From Clostridia bacterium (GTDB lineage Bacteria; Bacillota; Clostridia; Oscillospirales; Acutalibacteraceae), in assembly GCA_017625835.1 (NCBI GenBank), contig JAGAKF010000065.1:1-44204 (forward strand): a stretch of DNA of 44,204 nt, given 5' to 3'. Shown in pieces: positions 25,117 through 33,353 of this stretch; the first letter of the stretch is position 1, and the number at the start of each line of letters is the position of its first letter. The notes below the pieces were generated by a model. That model was not told the origin of the DNA. It made no database searches and was given only the letters and a program-made list of their open reading frames with translations. Made by a program: the position numbers and the translations under genes.

Positions 25117-26054
25117 CAGTTCAACGCCTCCTTTAAATTAATATAATTCTGAGACATAAGTGAAAGATATGTTTCACCTTTTTCAATTTCAGCTTTGGAC
25201 ACATTGTGGCACGAATGGAGCAAAAGCATTTTCGCTCCCGTTTCGAGTGAAACAGCCCGTGCAATTTTCGGCTCGGTCAGTTCTTCATAGAAGATGACAG
25301 GAATATTATCGTCATTGATTTTATCAATTATCTTTGCCATAACAGCAGCACTCGGCTCGGTATTATCCACACAGGAATCAAAAGCCGCAGTAAACTGAAG
25401 ACCGAACTCATTAATAAAGTTTTTCATTGCAAAACGTGAACCCGAAACAATCTCTTTTCTTTCGGATTCTGCAATCATTGTTTCAAAATCGTTTTTTAGT
25501 GTGAGAATTTTGCTCTTATATTCCTCGGCATTTGCAGCATAGAAATCTGCATTTTCCGGATCAGCCTGACAAATTTCATCGGCAATGAAATCCACCATCT
25601 GCACCGCATATTCAAGGTTTGTCCATATATGCTCATCGGTTTCGCAGTCTTCCGAATGTTCGTGAGCATGGTGGTCATGATTGTGTCCGTGAATCTCCAG
25701 ACCGATTCCGTCTGCGATTGAAGAAATTTCCACTTTAGTGTTTTTTAACGATGATATAATCTGCGCAACCCAGGTCTCGGTATGTTCGCTTACATAAAGA
25801 AAAAGGTCTGCATTTTCAATGGTTATAATATCTGACGGTGTCGGCTCGTACGAATGGCTTTCAACCCCGGGCGGTAACAGCATAACAACGTCGATTTTGT
25901 CACCGACAATCTGATTCGTGAAGTCATACGGTGCAAAAATCGTTGTTACAACAGTCAGCTTGTCATTCTTCGGAACTGAACGCGTACCGCACCCTGCAAA
26001 GGAATAAACAATGATCACCGTCATAATTAGAAGTGACAGTATTCTTTTAAACAT
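25116..26054 (-). CDS. znuA: Zinc/metal ABC transporter substrate-binding lipoprotein (ZnuA-like)
   Basis: 312 residues. Lipoprotein signal with lipobox SFAGC (C22). Cluster A-I metal-binding fold: first ligand H67 in GVESHSYEPTPSD, a histidine-rich loop HGHNHDHHAHEH (122-133) as in zinc-specific members, second ligand H142 in DEHIWTN. The third family ligand position is Arg in SGSRFAMKNF and the usual C-terminal Asp is replaced in LLLHSCHNVSK, a pattern I recall from a clostridial subgroup. ATG 26054 has GGGAGG six bases upstream; an in-frame upstream extension is not supported. Overlaps the regulator gene by 8 bases. Confidence 0.92.
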   Translation of the reverse strand: MFKRILSLLIMTVIIVYSFAGCGTRSVPKNDKLTVVTTIFAPYDFTNQIVGDKIDVVMLLPPGVESHSYEPTPSDIITIENADLFLYVSEHTETWVAQIISSLKNTKVEISSIADGIGLEIHGHNHDHHAHEHSEDCETDEHIWTNLEYAVQMVDFIADEICQADPENADFYAANAEEYKSKILTLKNDFETMIAESERKEIVSGSRFAMKNFINEFGLQFTAAFDSCVDNTEPSAAVMAKIIDKINDDNIPVIFYEELTEPKIARAVSLETGAKMLLLHSCHNVSKAEIEKGETYLSLMSQNYINLKEALN

Positions 26055-26463
26055 TTTCTGCCTCCCTGCAGTTTTTACAAAGTCCGTAAAGAACAGTCTT
26101 CTGAGGTTCAATCGTAAAACCGTGGTGGCCGAGAATATGCTCGGAAACTTCATCAAGGAAATCGCATCTGACATGAAGAAGCTCACCGCAGGATGAACAC
26201 TTCAGATGATAATGCGACTTGCAGTCGTGGTTGTGGCCGACATACTCGTAACACGCGCTTACGCCCTCTTCGACGATGTATTTGCGCACCTCACCCGTGC
26301 GGATCAATTTATCGAGGTGACGGTAAACGGTTGCTTTGCCGACCTTTTTGCCGTCAGCCGCAAGACGGGTGATTATTTCATCGGCTGTAAAATGCCTGCC
26401 CTTCTCGGATGTAAGAACAGATAAAATCAGCTCGCCCTGCTTTGTATTATACGAATTTTCCAT
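26047..26463 (-). CDS. Fur family metal-responsive regulator (Zur-like)
   Basis: 138 residues. N-terminal winged helix with the recognition helix around GKATVYRHLDKLI (42-54); C-terminal dimerisation domain with the structural zinc pairs C89/C92 and C129/C132 and a histidine-rich sensor region (HNHDCKSHYH, 77-86). Being first in an operon with znuA, znuC and znuB strongly suggests zinc sensing (Zur), although Fur and PerR share this architecture. It probably represses its own operon through the palindrome at 26490-26510. Start ATG 26463 follows AGGTGAG. Confidence 0.9.
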   Translation of the reverse strand: MENSYNTKQGELILSVLTSEKGRHFTADEIITRLAADGKKVGKATVYRHLDKLIRTGEVRKYIVEEGVSACYEYVGHNHDCKSHYHLKCSSCGELLHVRCDFLDEVSEHILGHHGFTIEPQKTVLYGLCKNCREAENV

Positions 26464-26489
26464 ATTCTCACCTTCAGATAAAACGAATT

Positions 26490-26510
26490 TGAAACTGAAA
26501 CTCAATTTCA
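26490..26510. promoter_or_regulatory. Candidate Fur/Zur operator at the zinc operon start site
   Basis: Near-perfect palindrome TGAAACTGA (26490-26498), 3-base centre, TCAATTTCA (26502-26510); one mismatch per arm. It covers the predicted transcription start (about 26505), just downstream of the -10 box, where repressor binding would block initiation. Confidence 0.55.
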
Positions 26511-26511
26511 T

Positions 26512-26540
26512 ATTTTACATTCTTACATACATTTTGTCAA
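26512..26540 (-). promoter_or_regulatory. Promoter of the zur-znuACB operon
   Basis: On the minus strand: perfect TTGACA (26540-26535), 17-base spacer, TAAAAT (26517-26512). Confidence 0.8.
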
Positions 26541-26545
26541 CAGTT

Positions 26546-26574
26546 TTGACATTGATTTTAAATTATTGTATAAT
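26546..26574 (+). promoter_or_regulatory. Consensus promoter of the small exported protein/GT-D unit
   Basis: Perfect TTGACA (26546-26551), 17-base spacer, perfect TATAAT (26569-26574). Its -35 box is 5 bases from the divergent -35 of the zinc operon. Confidence 0.85.
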
Positions 26575-26592
26575 CATCTGAGAGGTGTTACG

Positions 26593-27006
26593 ATGAAAAA
26601 GATTTTAAAGAAATCTCTTCCCGTCTGGCTTGTTATCGCTATTATTGTGACGTGCGCATTTGTTTTCAAGAAAGATAATGCTACGGTTATTCTTGACAAC
26701 AGCGATAAGAGTTATTTCGTGGATTTCTATACAGAAGACGATAAGGTTTATATCGAGTGTGTGCTCAATATTTACGCAAACGAGGACACGAAAGTTACAA
26801 TATCCGCAACCGATACAGACAATGTAAAAATGGGTTTGCTTGAGTCTCCTGAGCTTATCGGAATAGACAAAAGCGACAACGATCAAACTTTCAAACTTAA
26901 AGGCGGAGAAAACGAAGTAACAGTCCTTTTCGAGGGCGACTATGCAGGAATTTATCAGATATTCGCCAGAGATATTCCGAGGTTTATTCAGATCAGCACG
27001 AGATAA
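26593..27006 (+). CDS. Small membrane-anchored or exported hypothetical protein
   Basis: 137 residues, not recognised. The N-terminus has a basic stretch (MKKILKKS) and one hydrophobic helix (about 9-24, no lipobox), then an extracellular part that looks all-beta (alternating hydrophobic strands, for example VTISATDTD and NEVTVLFEGDYAGIYQIF) and could be a small Ig-like or DUF domain. ATG 26593 follows GAGGTG; the leader is only about 12 bases. It is 12 bases upstream of the GT-D gene, so the two are an operon; a joint role in making or presenting a surface glycan is only a guess. Confidence 0.75.
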   Translation: MKKILKKSLPVWLVIAIIVTCAFVFKKDNATVILDNSDKSYFVDFYTEDDKVYIECVLNIYANEDTKVTISATDTDNVKMGLLESPELIGIDKSDNDQTFKLKGGENEVTVLFEGDYAGIYQIFARDIPRFIQISTR

Positions 27007-27018
27007 CGGGGTGAAGAA

Positions 27019-27933
27019 ATGAAATCTTTTCTTTTGGCTGTTTACAATAAGCTTTACTATGTACCGCAACATATAAGCACAATATTTTTCAGCATCGTCA
27101 ATTTCTTCGTAAAGCTGATAAAAAAGCCTCCTAAAGTTATGGGCATTGACGAAACGATGGAATATATCGTTAAGAACAAACCTTCAATTGCCCGTTTCGG
27201 CGACGGTGAAATCAAACTCGCAAACGGAACTGATATATCTTTCCAAAAGGCATCCCCCGAACTTACAAAAAGATTGCGTGAAGTCCTTGCTGCTAACGAT
27301 AAAGGTTTTTTACCTTGTATTCTGAGCTATTTTGACTATGACCCGGAAATCACAACAGAAACCAATGCCCATTGGAAAAAACATATGAACCGTTACCGCC
27401 ACGTATGGTATAAATACACTAACGCAAAGCTGAAGTACGGAAATTCATTTATTTCGAGATTTTACCTTGAAATAGAAGACAAAAGCACTGCCGAAAAGCG
27501 CTTTAAAAAGCTGAAACAATTCTGGGAAGGCAGAAACATCATAATTATCGAAGGCGAAAAGAGCCGACTTGGAATCGGCAACGATCTTTTTGATAATGTT
27601 AAATCAATCAAACGAATTCTTTGCCCTGTTGATAATGCATACGAAAAGTATGGTGAGATTCTGGATGCATCGATAAGCAATTCTTTTGACAATGTTCTCT
27701 TCATTCTTGCAGTCGGTCCGACCGCAACAGTTCTGGCTTATGACCTTTTTAAAGCAGGATTTCAGGCTCTGGATATAGGCCATGCCGATATTGAATACGA
27801 ATGGTTCAAAGCCGGCGCAACAAAAAAGCAACCTGTCGCCGGCAAATACGTAAACGAAGCCGGAGCAGGAAAAGACGTTGAAGAATCTGACGACAAAAAG
27901 TATCTTGGTGAAATTATCAAAGTTATAAAGTAA
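27019..27933 (+). CDS. GT-D fold glycosyltransferase (DUF1792/SP_1767 family)
   Basis: 304 residues matching the GT-D glycosyltransferase family, whose characterised member adds glucose to streptococcal Fap1 adhesin glycans. The nucleotide-sugar/metal motif DXE is D62-G63-E64 in ARFGDGEIKLANG, and the conserved C-terminal segment is DIGHADIEYEW (near 257-267). The first 35 residues carry a hydrophobic/amphipathic stretch (STIFFSIVNFFVKLIKK) absent from many soluble members, suggesting membrane attachment. No other glycan assembly genes are adjacent. Ribosome site GGGGTGAAGAA; a bidirectional terminator follows. Confidence 0.85.
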   Translation: MKSFLLAVYNKLYYVPQHISTIFFSIVNFFVKLIKKPPKVMGIDETMEYIVKNKPSIARFGDGEIKLANGTDISFQKASPELTKRLREVLAANDKGFLPCILSYFDYDPEITTETNAHWKKHMNRYRHVWYKYTNAKLKYGNSFISRFYLEIEDKSTAEKRFKKLKQFWEGRNIIIIEGEKSRLGIGNDLFDNVKSIKRILCPVDNAYEKYGEILDASISNSFDNVLFILAVGPTATVLAYDLFKAGFQALDIGHADIEYEWFKAGATKKQPVAGKYVNEAGAGKDVEESDDKKYLGEIIKVIK

Positions 27934-27965
27934 AAAAGTGGTGTCCTTATCCGGACACCACTTTT
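27934..27965. terminator. Bidirectional terminator between the GT-D gene and clpE
   Basis: Perfect 13-bp stem (27934-27946 with 27953-27965), 6-base loop, A and T runs on either side. It also ends the 15-gene minus-strand operon. Confidence 0.9.
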
Positions 27966-27966
27966 A

Positions 27967-30264
27967 TCATTTAAGCACTATTTCGTCATCTTCAACATCA
28001 ACAGTGATTGAAGTTACGGGAGTGTCAATGCTGTCGATGATCTTTGTTGCGATTTTATCCTCTACCCTGCGGCGGATTTCATTACGAAGGTCACGTGCAC
28101 CTCTTGAGCCGCCTACTGATTTCTTCGCAAGGAAGTCAACAGCCTCATCGGTATAGCTGAAGCTGATTGCTTTGTCCTGCATCGGGCCCTTGAACTCATC
28201 GAGCATAAGAACAGCAATCTTCCTGAATGCTTCTTCGTCAAGGTCATTGAATACTACGATTTCGTCAACTCTGCCGATAAATTCGGGACGAAGGAACTCT
28301 TTAAGAGCTTTCATTGCTCTGTCCTTGCTTGCGTCACCCTTAGTCTTTGCGAAGCCGAGAGCACCCTCACCGCGGCTGCTGCCTGCGTTTGAAGTCATTA
28401 CGATAACCGTATTTTCAAAGCTTACCGTTCTGCCCTGAGCGTCATTTATTTTGCCTTCATCAAGAATCTGAAGAAGTATATTCATAACGTCGGGGTGTGC
28501 CTTTTCAATCTCGTCGAAAAGAAGAACTGAATAAGGCTTACGGCGGACTTTTTCTGTAAGCTGACCTGCTTCATCATAACCGACATAACCCGGAGGTGAG
28601 CCGATGATTCTTGAAACAGAGTGCTTCTCCATAAACTCTGACATATCCAGACGGATAAGAGTTTCGGGAGTGTCGAAAAGCTCGTTTGCGAGCTGTTTTA
28701 CAAGCTCGGTTTTTCCGACGCCTGTCGGGCCAACAAAGATAAATGATGACGGTCTGCGGCGAGGACTGATCTGGATTCTGCCGCGACGGATTGCCATTGA
28801 AACGACATCAACTGCTTCGTCCTGACCTATAATCTTTGCTTTAAGCTTTTTGTCAAGATCAGCAAGTCTGCGAAGGTCGCTTTCAACAATCTTCTGCGCA
28901 GGAATGCCTGTCCAAAGCTGAATAACTCTTGCAAGGTCTTCTTCCGTTACGGGTGAATTTTCAACGAGCGGAATGAGCTGATTGATCCTTGTCTCGCACT
29001 GCATAATCTCTGACTTGACCTTGGCAATAGCCTCGTAATCAGGCTCTTCGGTGTTTTCCATAAGCTCCTGTTCACGGATTATAAGGTCAGCCTTTTCGTT
29101 GAGCTTGAGCTCATACTCGCTGATATTTTTATTGCGAAGATTTGCGCAGGTACAAGCTTCATCAAGAAGGTCGATTGCCTTGTCAGGAAGGAAACGGTCA
29201 TTGATAAATCTCTCGGAAAGAGTTACCGCAGTATGCACAAGGTGGTCGCTTATCTGTACTTTATGGTAGTTTTCGTAGTAACTCTTGATACCTACGAGCA
29301 TATTGTATGTGTCCTCGATTGAAGGCTCTTCAACCTTGACAGGCTGAAGTCTTCTTTCAAGAGCAGCGTCCTTTTCAATGTACTTTCTGTATTCTGTGAA
29401 AGTCGTTGCGCCGATAATCTGAACCTCGCCTCTTGAAAGAGCTGGCTTGAGAATATTAGCGGCATTCATCGCACCCTCGGAATCTCCTCCCGTACCGACA
29501 AGATTATGAACCTCGTCGATAAACAGAATGATGTTGCCCTCAGCCTTTACTTCTTCGACAAGGCCTTTTACTCTGCCTTCAAACTGACCGCGGAACTGAG
29601 TTCCTGCTACAAGTGAGGTAAGGTCAAGGAGATGAATTTCCTTATTTGCAAGTTTTGCAGGAACATCTCCGCTTGCAATTCTCAAAGCAAGACCTTCAGC
29701 AATCGCTGTTTTACCTACACCGGGTTCACCGATAAGGCAGGGATTATTCTTTGAACGGCGGCAAAGAATCTGAATTGTACGGTAGATTTCGTTATCTCTG
29801 CCGATAATTCTGTCGATTTTGCCGTCCTTTGCTTTCTGAGTAAGGTTTGTGCAATAAAGTGGAAGGAACTTTCTCTTCTTGCTGTTTTTCTCACCCTTTT
29901 TCTTTTTGGATGACTTTTTCTCTTTACCGTCCTGCGGATCGTCGTCAACATCGGTATATTCTGAGCCGTCATCCTGAGGCTTCTGCATAAAATTCTGCAT
30001 AAACGGGAAAGTGGGAACTCCGCCCGGTTCAAAGCCTTCTCCGTTGTCGCCCATTCCCATCATAGCACCGAACTGCTCGCTCATTGCCTCATAGTCGTCC
30101 TCAGTTATACCCATATTCTCCATCATCTGCTTGATGGGACCTGTGGACTCCATCGCGCATTTAAGGCACAAGCCTTCCTGCTTTGAACTTTTTTCACCGT
30201 CCATACGTGTCATAAAAATGACGGCAGGTCTTATGCCGCATTTGCTGCACATAATTTGTTTCAT
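27967..30264 (-). CDS. clpE: ClpE-type AAA+ ATPase with N-terminal zinc finger
   Basis: 765 residues, two-ring Clp ATPase. Instead of the double Clp-N domain of ClpC it starts with a zinc finger (C6-C9 and C33-C36), then a low-complexity acidic/lysine linker (about 95-132), as in ClpE. First AAA module: Walker A GEPGVGKT (179-186), Walker [11 protein letters not shown]; a UVR-like coiled middle region near 400-460; second AAA module with GPTGVGKT near 515, and [10 protein letters not shown] possible ClpP-contact loop is in [10 protein letters not shown]. It would unfold stress-damaged proteins for ClpP or disaggregate them. Last gene of the long operon, 21 bases after pgsA; no CtsR gene is seen. 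Confidence 0.9.
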   Translation of the reverse strand: MKQIMCSKCGIRPAVIFMTRMDGEKSSKQEGLCLKCAMESTGPIKQMMENMGITEDDYEAMSEQFGAMMGMGDNGEGFEPGGVPTFPFMQNFMQKPQDDGSEYTDVDDDPQDGKEKKSSKKKKGEKNSKKRKFLPLYCTNLTQKAKDGKIDRIIGRDNEIYRTIQILCRRSKNNPCLIGEPGVGKTAIAEGLALRIASGDVPAKLANKEIHLLDLTSLVAGTQFRGQFEGRVKGLVEEVKAEGNIILFIDEVHNLVGTGGDSEGAMNAANILKPALSRGEVQIIGATTFTEYRKYIEKDAALERRLQPVKVEEPSIEDTYNMLVGIKSYYENYHKVQISDHLVHTAVTLSERFINDRFLPDKAIDLLDEACTCANLRNKNISEYELKLNEKADLIIREQELMENTEEPDYEAIAKVKSEIMQCETRINQLIPLVENSPVTEEDLARVIQLWTGIPAQKIVESDLRRLADLDKKLKAKIIGQDEAVDVVSMAIRRGRIQISPRRRPSSFIFVGPTGVGKTELVKQLANELFDTPETLIRLDMSEFMEKHSVSRIIGSPPGYVGYDEAGQLTEKVRRKPYSVLLFDEIEKAHPDVMNILLQILDEGKINDAQGRTVSFENTVIVMTSNAGSSRGEGALGFAKTKGDASKDRAMKALKEFLRPEFIGRVDEIVVFNDLDEEAFRKIAVLMLDEFKGPMQDKAISFSYTDEAVDFLAKKSVGGSRGARDLRNEIRRRVEDKIATKIIDSIDTPVTSITVDVEDDEIVLK

Positions 30265-30285
30265 ATTTTTCTCCTAAAACTTCGC

Positions 30286-30900
30286 TTACTTCTTTTTGAA
30301 ATACTTTTCCTTAAACTGCTTGTATGTTGTCGGCAGGTAGCTTACAAAAGCAACTATGCAAAGGATAGCCGTCAAAGATACAAGGATAACAAGGAGTGTT
30401 TCGGGGATTACCCAGATATTTGTAAACGCACCAACTTCGGGAGCGAATGCAAAAAGCAGAAGCATAACTGCGTAGAACGCAAATGTTGCCAATTTACCGT
30501 AAATCTCAGCAGCTGACGGACGAAGACCGATAGCGACCATAAACGCACCGAAAGCAACCATTACGAATTCCTTGATAATGAAAATAAGGAAAATCCAGCT
30601 GAATGTCTTGACAAGGCCGTCTTCAGCAGCGCTGAATCGAAGATAAAGCAAAACAGCGATTGTAATCTGTGTAAGCTTATCTGCAACGGGATCAAGCATC
30701 TTTCCGAGGTCACTTACCTGGTTGAATTTACGAGCAATCTTGCCGTCAATGAAATCCGAAAAGCCCGAAAGGAAAAGTACGAATACTGACCAACCGATCT
30801 CACCTTTCCAGAAAAGGACACCGAAAATCGGAATCATAATCATTCTTGCAAAAGAAATCCAGTTAGGAATCGTGTTCCAGTTTTTAAACAAATCTTTCAT
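30286..30900 (-). CDS. pgsA: CDP-alcohol phosphatidyltransferase, probable phosphatidylglycerophosphate synthase
   Basis: 204 residues, integral membrane enzyme with about five to six helices. It carries the full CDP-alcohol phosphotransferase motif: D50-G51, A54-R55, G64, D68 and D72 spaced as DGxxARx8GxxxDxxxD. Size and the start NWNTIPNWISFARM fit PgsA, which joins CDP-diacylglycerol to glycerol-3-phosphate to make the precursor of phosphatidylglycerol. GGAGGG before the ATG; 4 bases from cvpA. Confidence 0.9.
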   Translation of the reverse strand: MKDLFKNWNTIPNWISFARMIMIPIFGVLFWKGEIGWSVFVLFLSGFSDFIDGKIARKFNQVSDLGKMLDPVADKLTQITIAVLLYLRFSAAEDGLVKTFSWIFLIFIIKEFVMVAFGAFMVAIGLRPSAAEIYGKLATFAFYAVMLLLFAFAPEVGAFTNIWVIPETLLVILVSLTAILCIVAFVSYLPTTYKQFKEKYFKKK

Positions 30901-30904
30901 GGTT

Positions 30905-31423
30905 TTAACCCTCCGTTATTTTCAAGGACTCAATGCCTTCATTTACTTTTTCATCTGAAAGTACGATCTGAACAATCTTTGAATTTTCAACAGCCTGCGC
31001 AAAATCTGTTTTATACATTACGTGTGATGTGATCTGGAAACCGAAGCAGAGAACAATCACGATTATAGCACCGCAAAGAGCGCCAAGCAAGCCGCCGAGG
31101 ATCTGATTTGCCTGCTTTAGCACAGGTATTTTAAAGAACTTATTGATAATTGTAACCACCGCATTAAGCGCAACCGAAACTAGAATAAACGTAATTACGG
31201 TAACGATTAATTTTGTTATGTAGCGTTCTGTTCCCGTAAAAAGACTTGTGTTTTCAAGCACCCATTCCATTACGGAACCCGAAGCTGCACGTGACAAAAC
31301 GATAGAAAGGAAAAACGCAACAAACTTAAGAATAGTCTTTGCAAACCCTCTCTTAAAATAGACTGCAGTCATCACAATAAAGATTCCCGCGAGAATCAGA
31401 TCGATAATATACTCTGTCATCAT
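30905..31423 (-). CDS. CvpA family membrane protein
   Basis: 172 residues with four hydrophobic helices, matching the CvpA family (named from colicin V production; general role uncertain). Visible pattern: N-terminal IIDLILAGIFIVMTAVYFKRG, then VSVALNAVVTIINKFFKIPV and the glycine-rich LGGLLGALCGAIIVIVL. Two adjacent ATG codons compete (31423 and 31420); the second has slightly better spacing from GAGG. Sits 12 bases after the DUF5711 gene and 4 before pgsA in the long operon. Confidence 0.85.
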   Translation of the reverse strand: MMTEYIIDLILAGIFIVMTAVYFKRGFAKTILKFVAFFLSIVLSRAASGSVMEWVLENTSLFTGTERYITKLIVTVITFILVSVALNAVVTIINKFFKIPVLKQANQILGGLLGALCGAIIVIVLCFGFQITSHVMYKTDFAQAVENSKIVQIVLSDEKVNEGIESLKITEG

Positions 31424-31435
31424 AACACCTCACTA

Positions 31436-32608
31436 CTAGCTTCTTGTTTTAAAGCACTGAAGCCCTGCAGTTGTAAGAACGTAAGTCCTTTTTCCGTCAA
31501 CGGCAACTCTCAAGGCTTTACCGTCAAAGGTCTGCGAAGCGATTTCCTTGCCTCTTTTGTTATATGTTTTGATTTCGTTTTCAAAAAGAACTGCTGTATA
31601 TTTCTCGTCGCTGTCTGCCCAGATAACCTCTTTTTCAAAGCTGAGCGGAGTGAAACTTTCTTTATTATTCTTTGAATAAACGCTTACTTTTGAAAGTGAT
31701 GTGCTTCCGTAACGTGAAAGCACAAGTGTGTTTCTGCCTTTATCCGTTAAGGAATAATTTGAAAGAACATCTGAGCCGAAAGACTGATCGTCCTGCCTAT
31801 TGGTATTCTTAAGAATACAAGAACGAAGATTATCACCGATTGCAACTATATTTGTTCCTTTTACGTAATCAACCTTAACGAGCGTTGTTCCCTTATAATC
31901 AAAGCAGGAAACGTATTCTTTTGATTTAAAGTTAAAGACATACAGCTTTGAATTAATCTCGCCATCTATTGCTTCAATCGTCGCAACCGCAGCGAACTTT
32001 CCGTTATCTGAAAGAGAGATATCAACTATTCTCTCTGATTTGAAATTCCAGATAAAAATCGATTCGTTTTTCTTGTTATAAACAGTAAGCACCGACTGAA
32101 CATTTTCGCCGTAAGTTCCGAGCGCGTAGTTACCCTTTTCACCAATGCTTGCCGCTGTTATCTTTCCGGAAGCCTCGCTCTCGTATTCAATTTCCGTATT
32201 CTGCTGAATTCTGAAGCGCTTTGAATCAAGGTCGTAAATAATGAATCTTGAATTCACAGACTTCATTGCAGGGTTTGAATAAGTATGAGCTTGCGGCATA
32301 ATTTCTTTTGCCGTTGAGTTAAGCGTCGTTGTCTTATCATTAAGAAGCAGGTAAATATTTGAATTGTTGATTTTCATATCACGGACATTGACAGCATCAA
32401 GCTCGTAAGGATATCCGTCACCTGCACCGAGGCTTAGAAAATATGCTTTGACGTCTGCCATCATCGTGTTAATTGTCATATTACCGAGGTTTTGCGCCGC
32501 AGTAAACACGATCAGCAAAACCGCACTGATAACAAAAAGAATTGACAGCGTAAGCTTTGTTTTTTTGCTCATATGTTTTTTAGGTTTTCTGTTTGTATTT
32601 TCTTCCAC
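31436..32608 (-). CDS. DUF5711 family membrane-anchored beta-propeller-like protein
   Basis: 390 residues. A cytoplasmic basic tail (MEENTNRKPKKHMSKKTKL), one membrane helix (about 20-40), then an extracellular region with repeating short beta units such as SVLTVYNKKNESIFIWNF and SKLYVFNFKSKEYVSCFDYK, suggestive of a WD40-like propeller. This matches the Clostridia-specific DUF5711 family as I recall it; function is unknown. The start is GTG 32608: AGGAGG lies six bases upstream, overlapping the end of truA. Conserved linkage with cvpA and truA hints at an envelope-linked role. Confidence 0.75.
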   Translation of the reverse strand: MEENTNRKPKKHMSKKTKLTLSILFVISAVLLIVFTAAQNLGNMTINTMMADVKAYFLSLGAGDGYPYELDAVNVRDMKINNSNIYLLLNDKTTTLNSTAKEIMPQAHTYSNPAMKSVNSRFIIYDLDSKRFRIQQNTEIEYESEASGKITAASIGEKGNYALGTYGENVQSVLTVYNKKNESIFIWNFKSERIVDISLSDNGKFAAVATIEAIDGEINSKLYVFNFKSKEYVSCFDYKGTTLVKVDYVKGTNIVAIGDNLRSCILKNTNRQDDQSFGSDVLSNYSLTDKGRNTLVLSRYGSTSLSKVSVYSKNNKESFTPLSFEKEVIWADSDEKYTAVLFENEIKTYNKRGKEIASQTFDGKALRVAVDGKRTYVLTTAGLQCFKTRS

Positions 32609-32609
32609 G

Positions 32610-33353
32610 TCAATCCTCCTTGTACTTCACTTTATTAAGGTACAGTCCCTGCGGCGGAGCTGTTCTGCCTGCAAGAGCTCTGTCCCTAGATTCAATTATA
32701 TCACTAAGTTTGTCTTTTTCTATTTTATTTTCTGAAATTTCTATTAACGAACCGACCATAATCCGTACCATATTGTAAAGGAAGCCGTCCGCCTCTACGA
32801 AGAACAGCACTTCTTCACCGTTTCTTTCAACTCTGAAAGATTTTACCGTCCGGACAGTATCCTCAACGCTGCTTCCTGTGGAACAGAAAGATTTGAAATC
32901 GTGTCTACCGACGTAAGCCTGTGCCTGTTCATTAAGAAAATTTTCATCCAATTTATTTTTATAGTGCCATGCTCTACCCTGCAAAAACGGATTTTTGTAG
33001 TTCGCATTCCAGACTCTGTAAACATACTGTTTGGAAATACAATCGTACCTTGCATGGAACTCCAAAGGCACTTCTTGAGCACTTTTTACGCAGATATCAT
33101 CAGGCAGAACCGCATTCAATGCACCGACAAGACGGTAACATTCAATCGGATTTTCCGTTCTGATATTGCAGCAGAAATCGTTTGCGTGAACGCCCGAATC
33201 CGTACGGCTGCAGCCTGTTACATTTTCGCGTGTTCCGAAGATTTTTTCAACTGCATCCTGTAAAGCTTCCTGAACCGTTATTCCGTTGGGCTGAACCTGC
33301 CAACCGTGGTATTCGGTACCGTCATACATCAGCCTTAAAAGCAGATTTCTCAT
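32610..33353 (-). CDS. truA: tRNA pseudouridine(38-40) synthase TruA
   Basis: 247 residues, normal length. TruA converts uridines 38, 39 and 40 of the tRNA anticodon arm to pseudouridine. The catalytic Asp is in GCSRTDSGVHA (Asp near 52), and other family segments are YDGTEYHGWQVQPNGITVQE near the N-terminus and RHDFKSFCSTGS with FLYNMVRIMVGSLIE further on. Overlaps ecfT by four bases (ATGA); truA downstream of ecfT is a widespread Firmicute arrangement. Confidence 0.96.
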   Translation of the reverse strand: MRNLLLRLMYDGTEYHGWQVQPNGITVQEALQDAVEKIFGTRENVTGCSRTDSGVHANDFCCNIRTENPIECYRLVGALNAVLPDDICVKSAQEVPLEFHARYDCISKQYVYRVWNANYKNPFLQGRAWHYKNKLDENFLNEQAQAYVGRHDFKSFCSTGSSVEDTVRTVKSFRVERNGEEVLFFVEADGFLYNMVRIMVGSLIEISENKIEKDKLSDIIESRDRALAGRTAPPQGLYLNKVKYKED

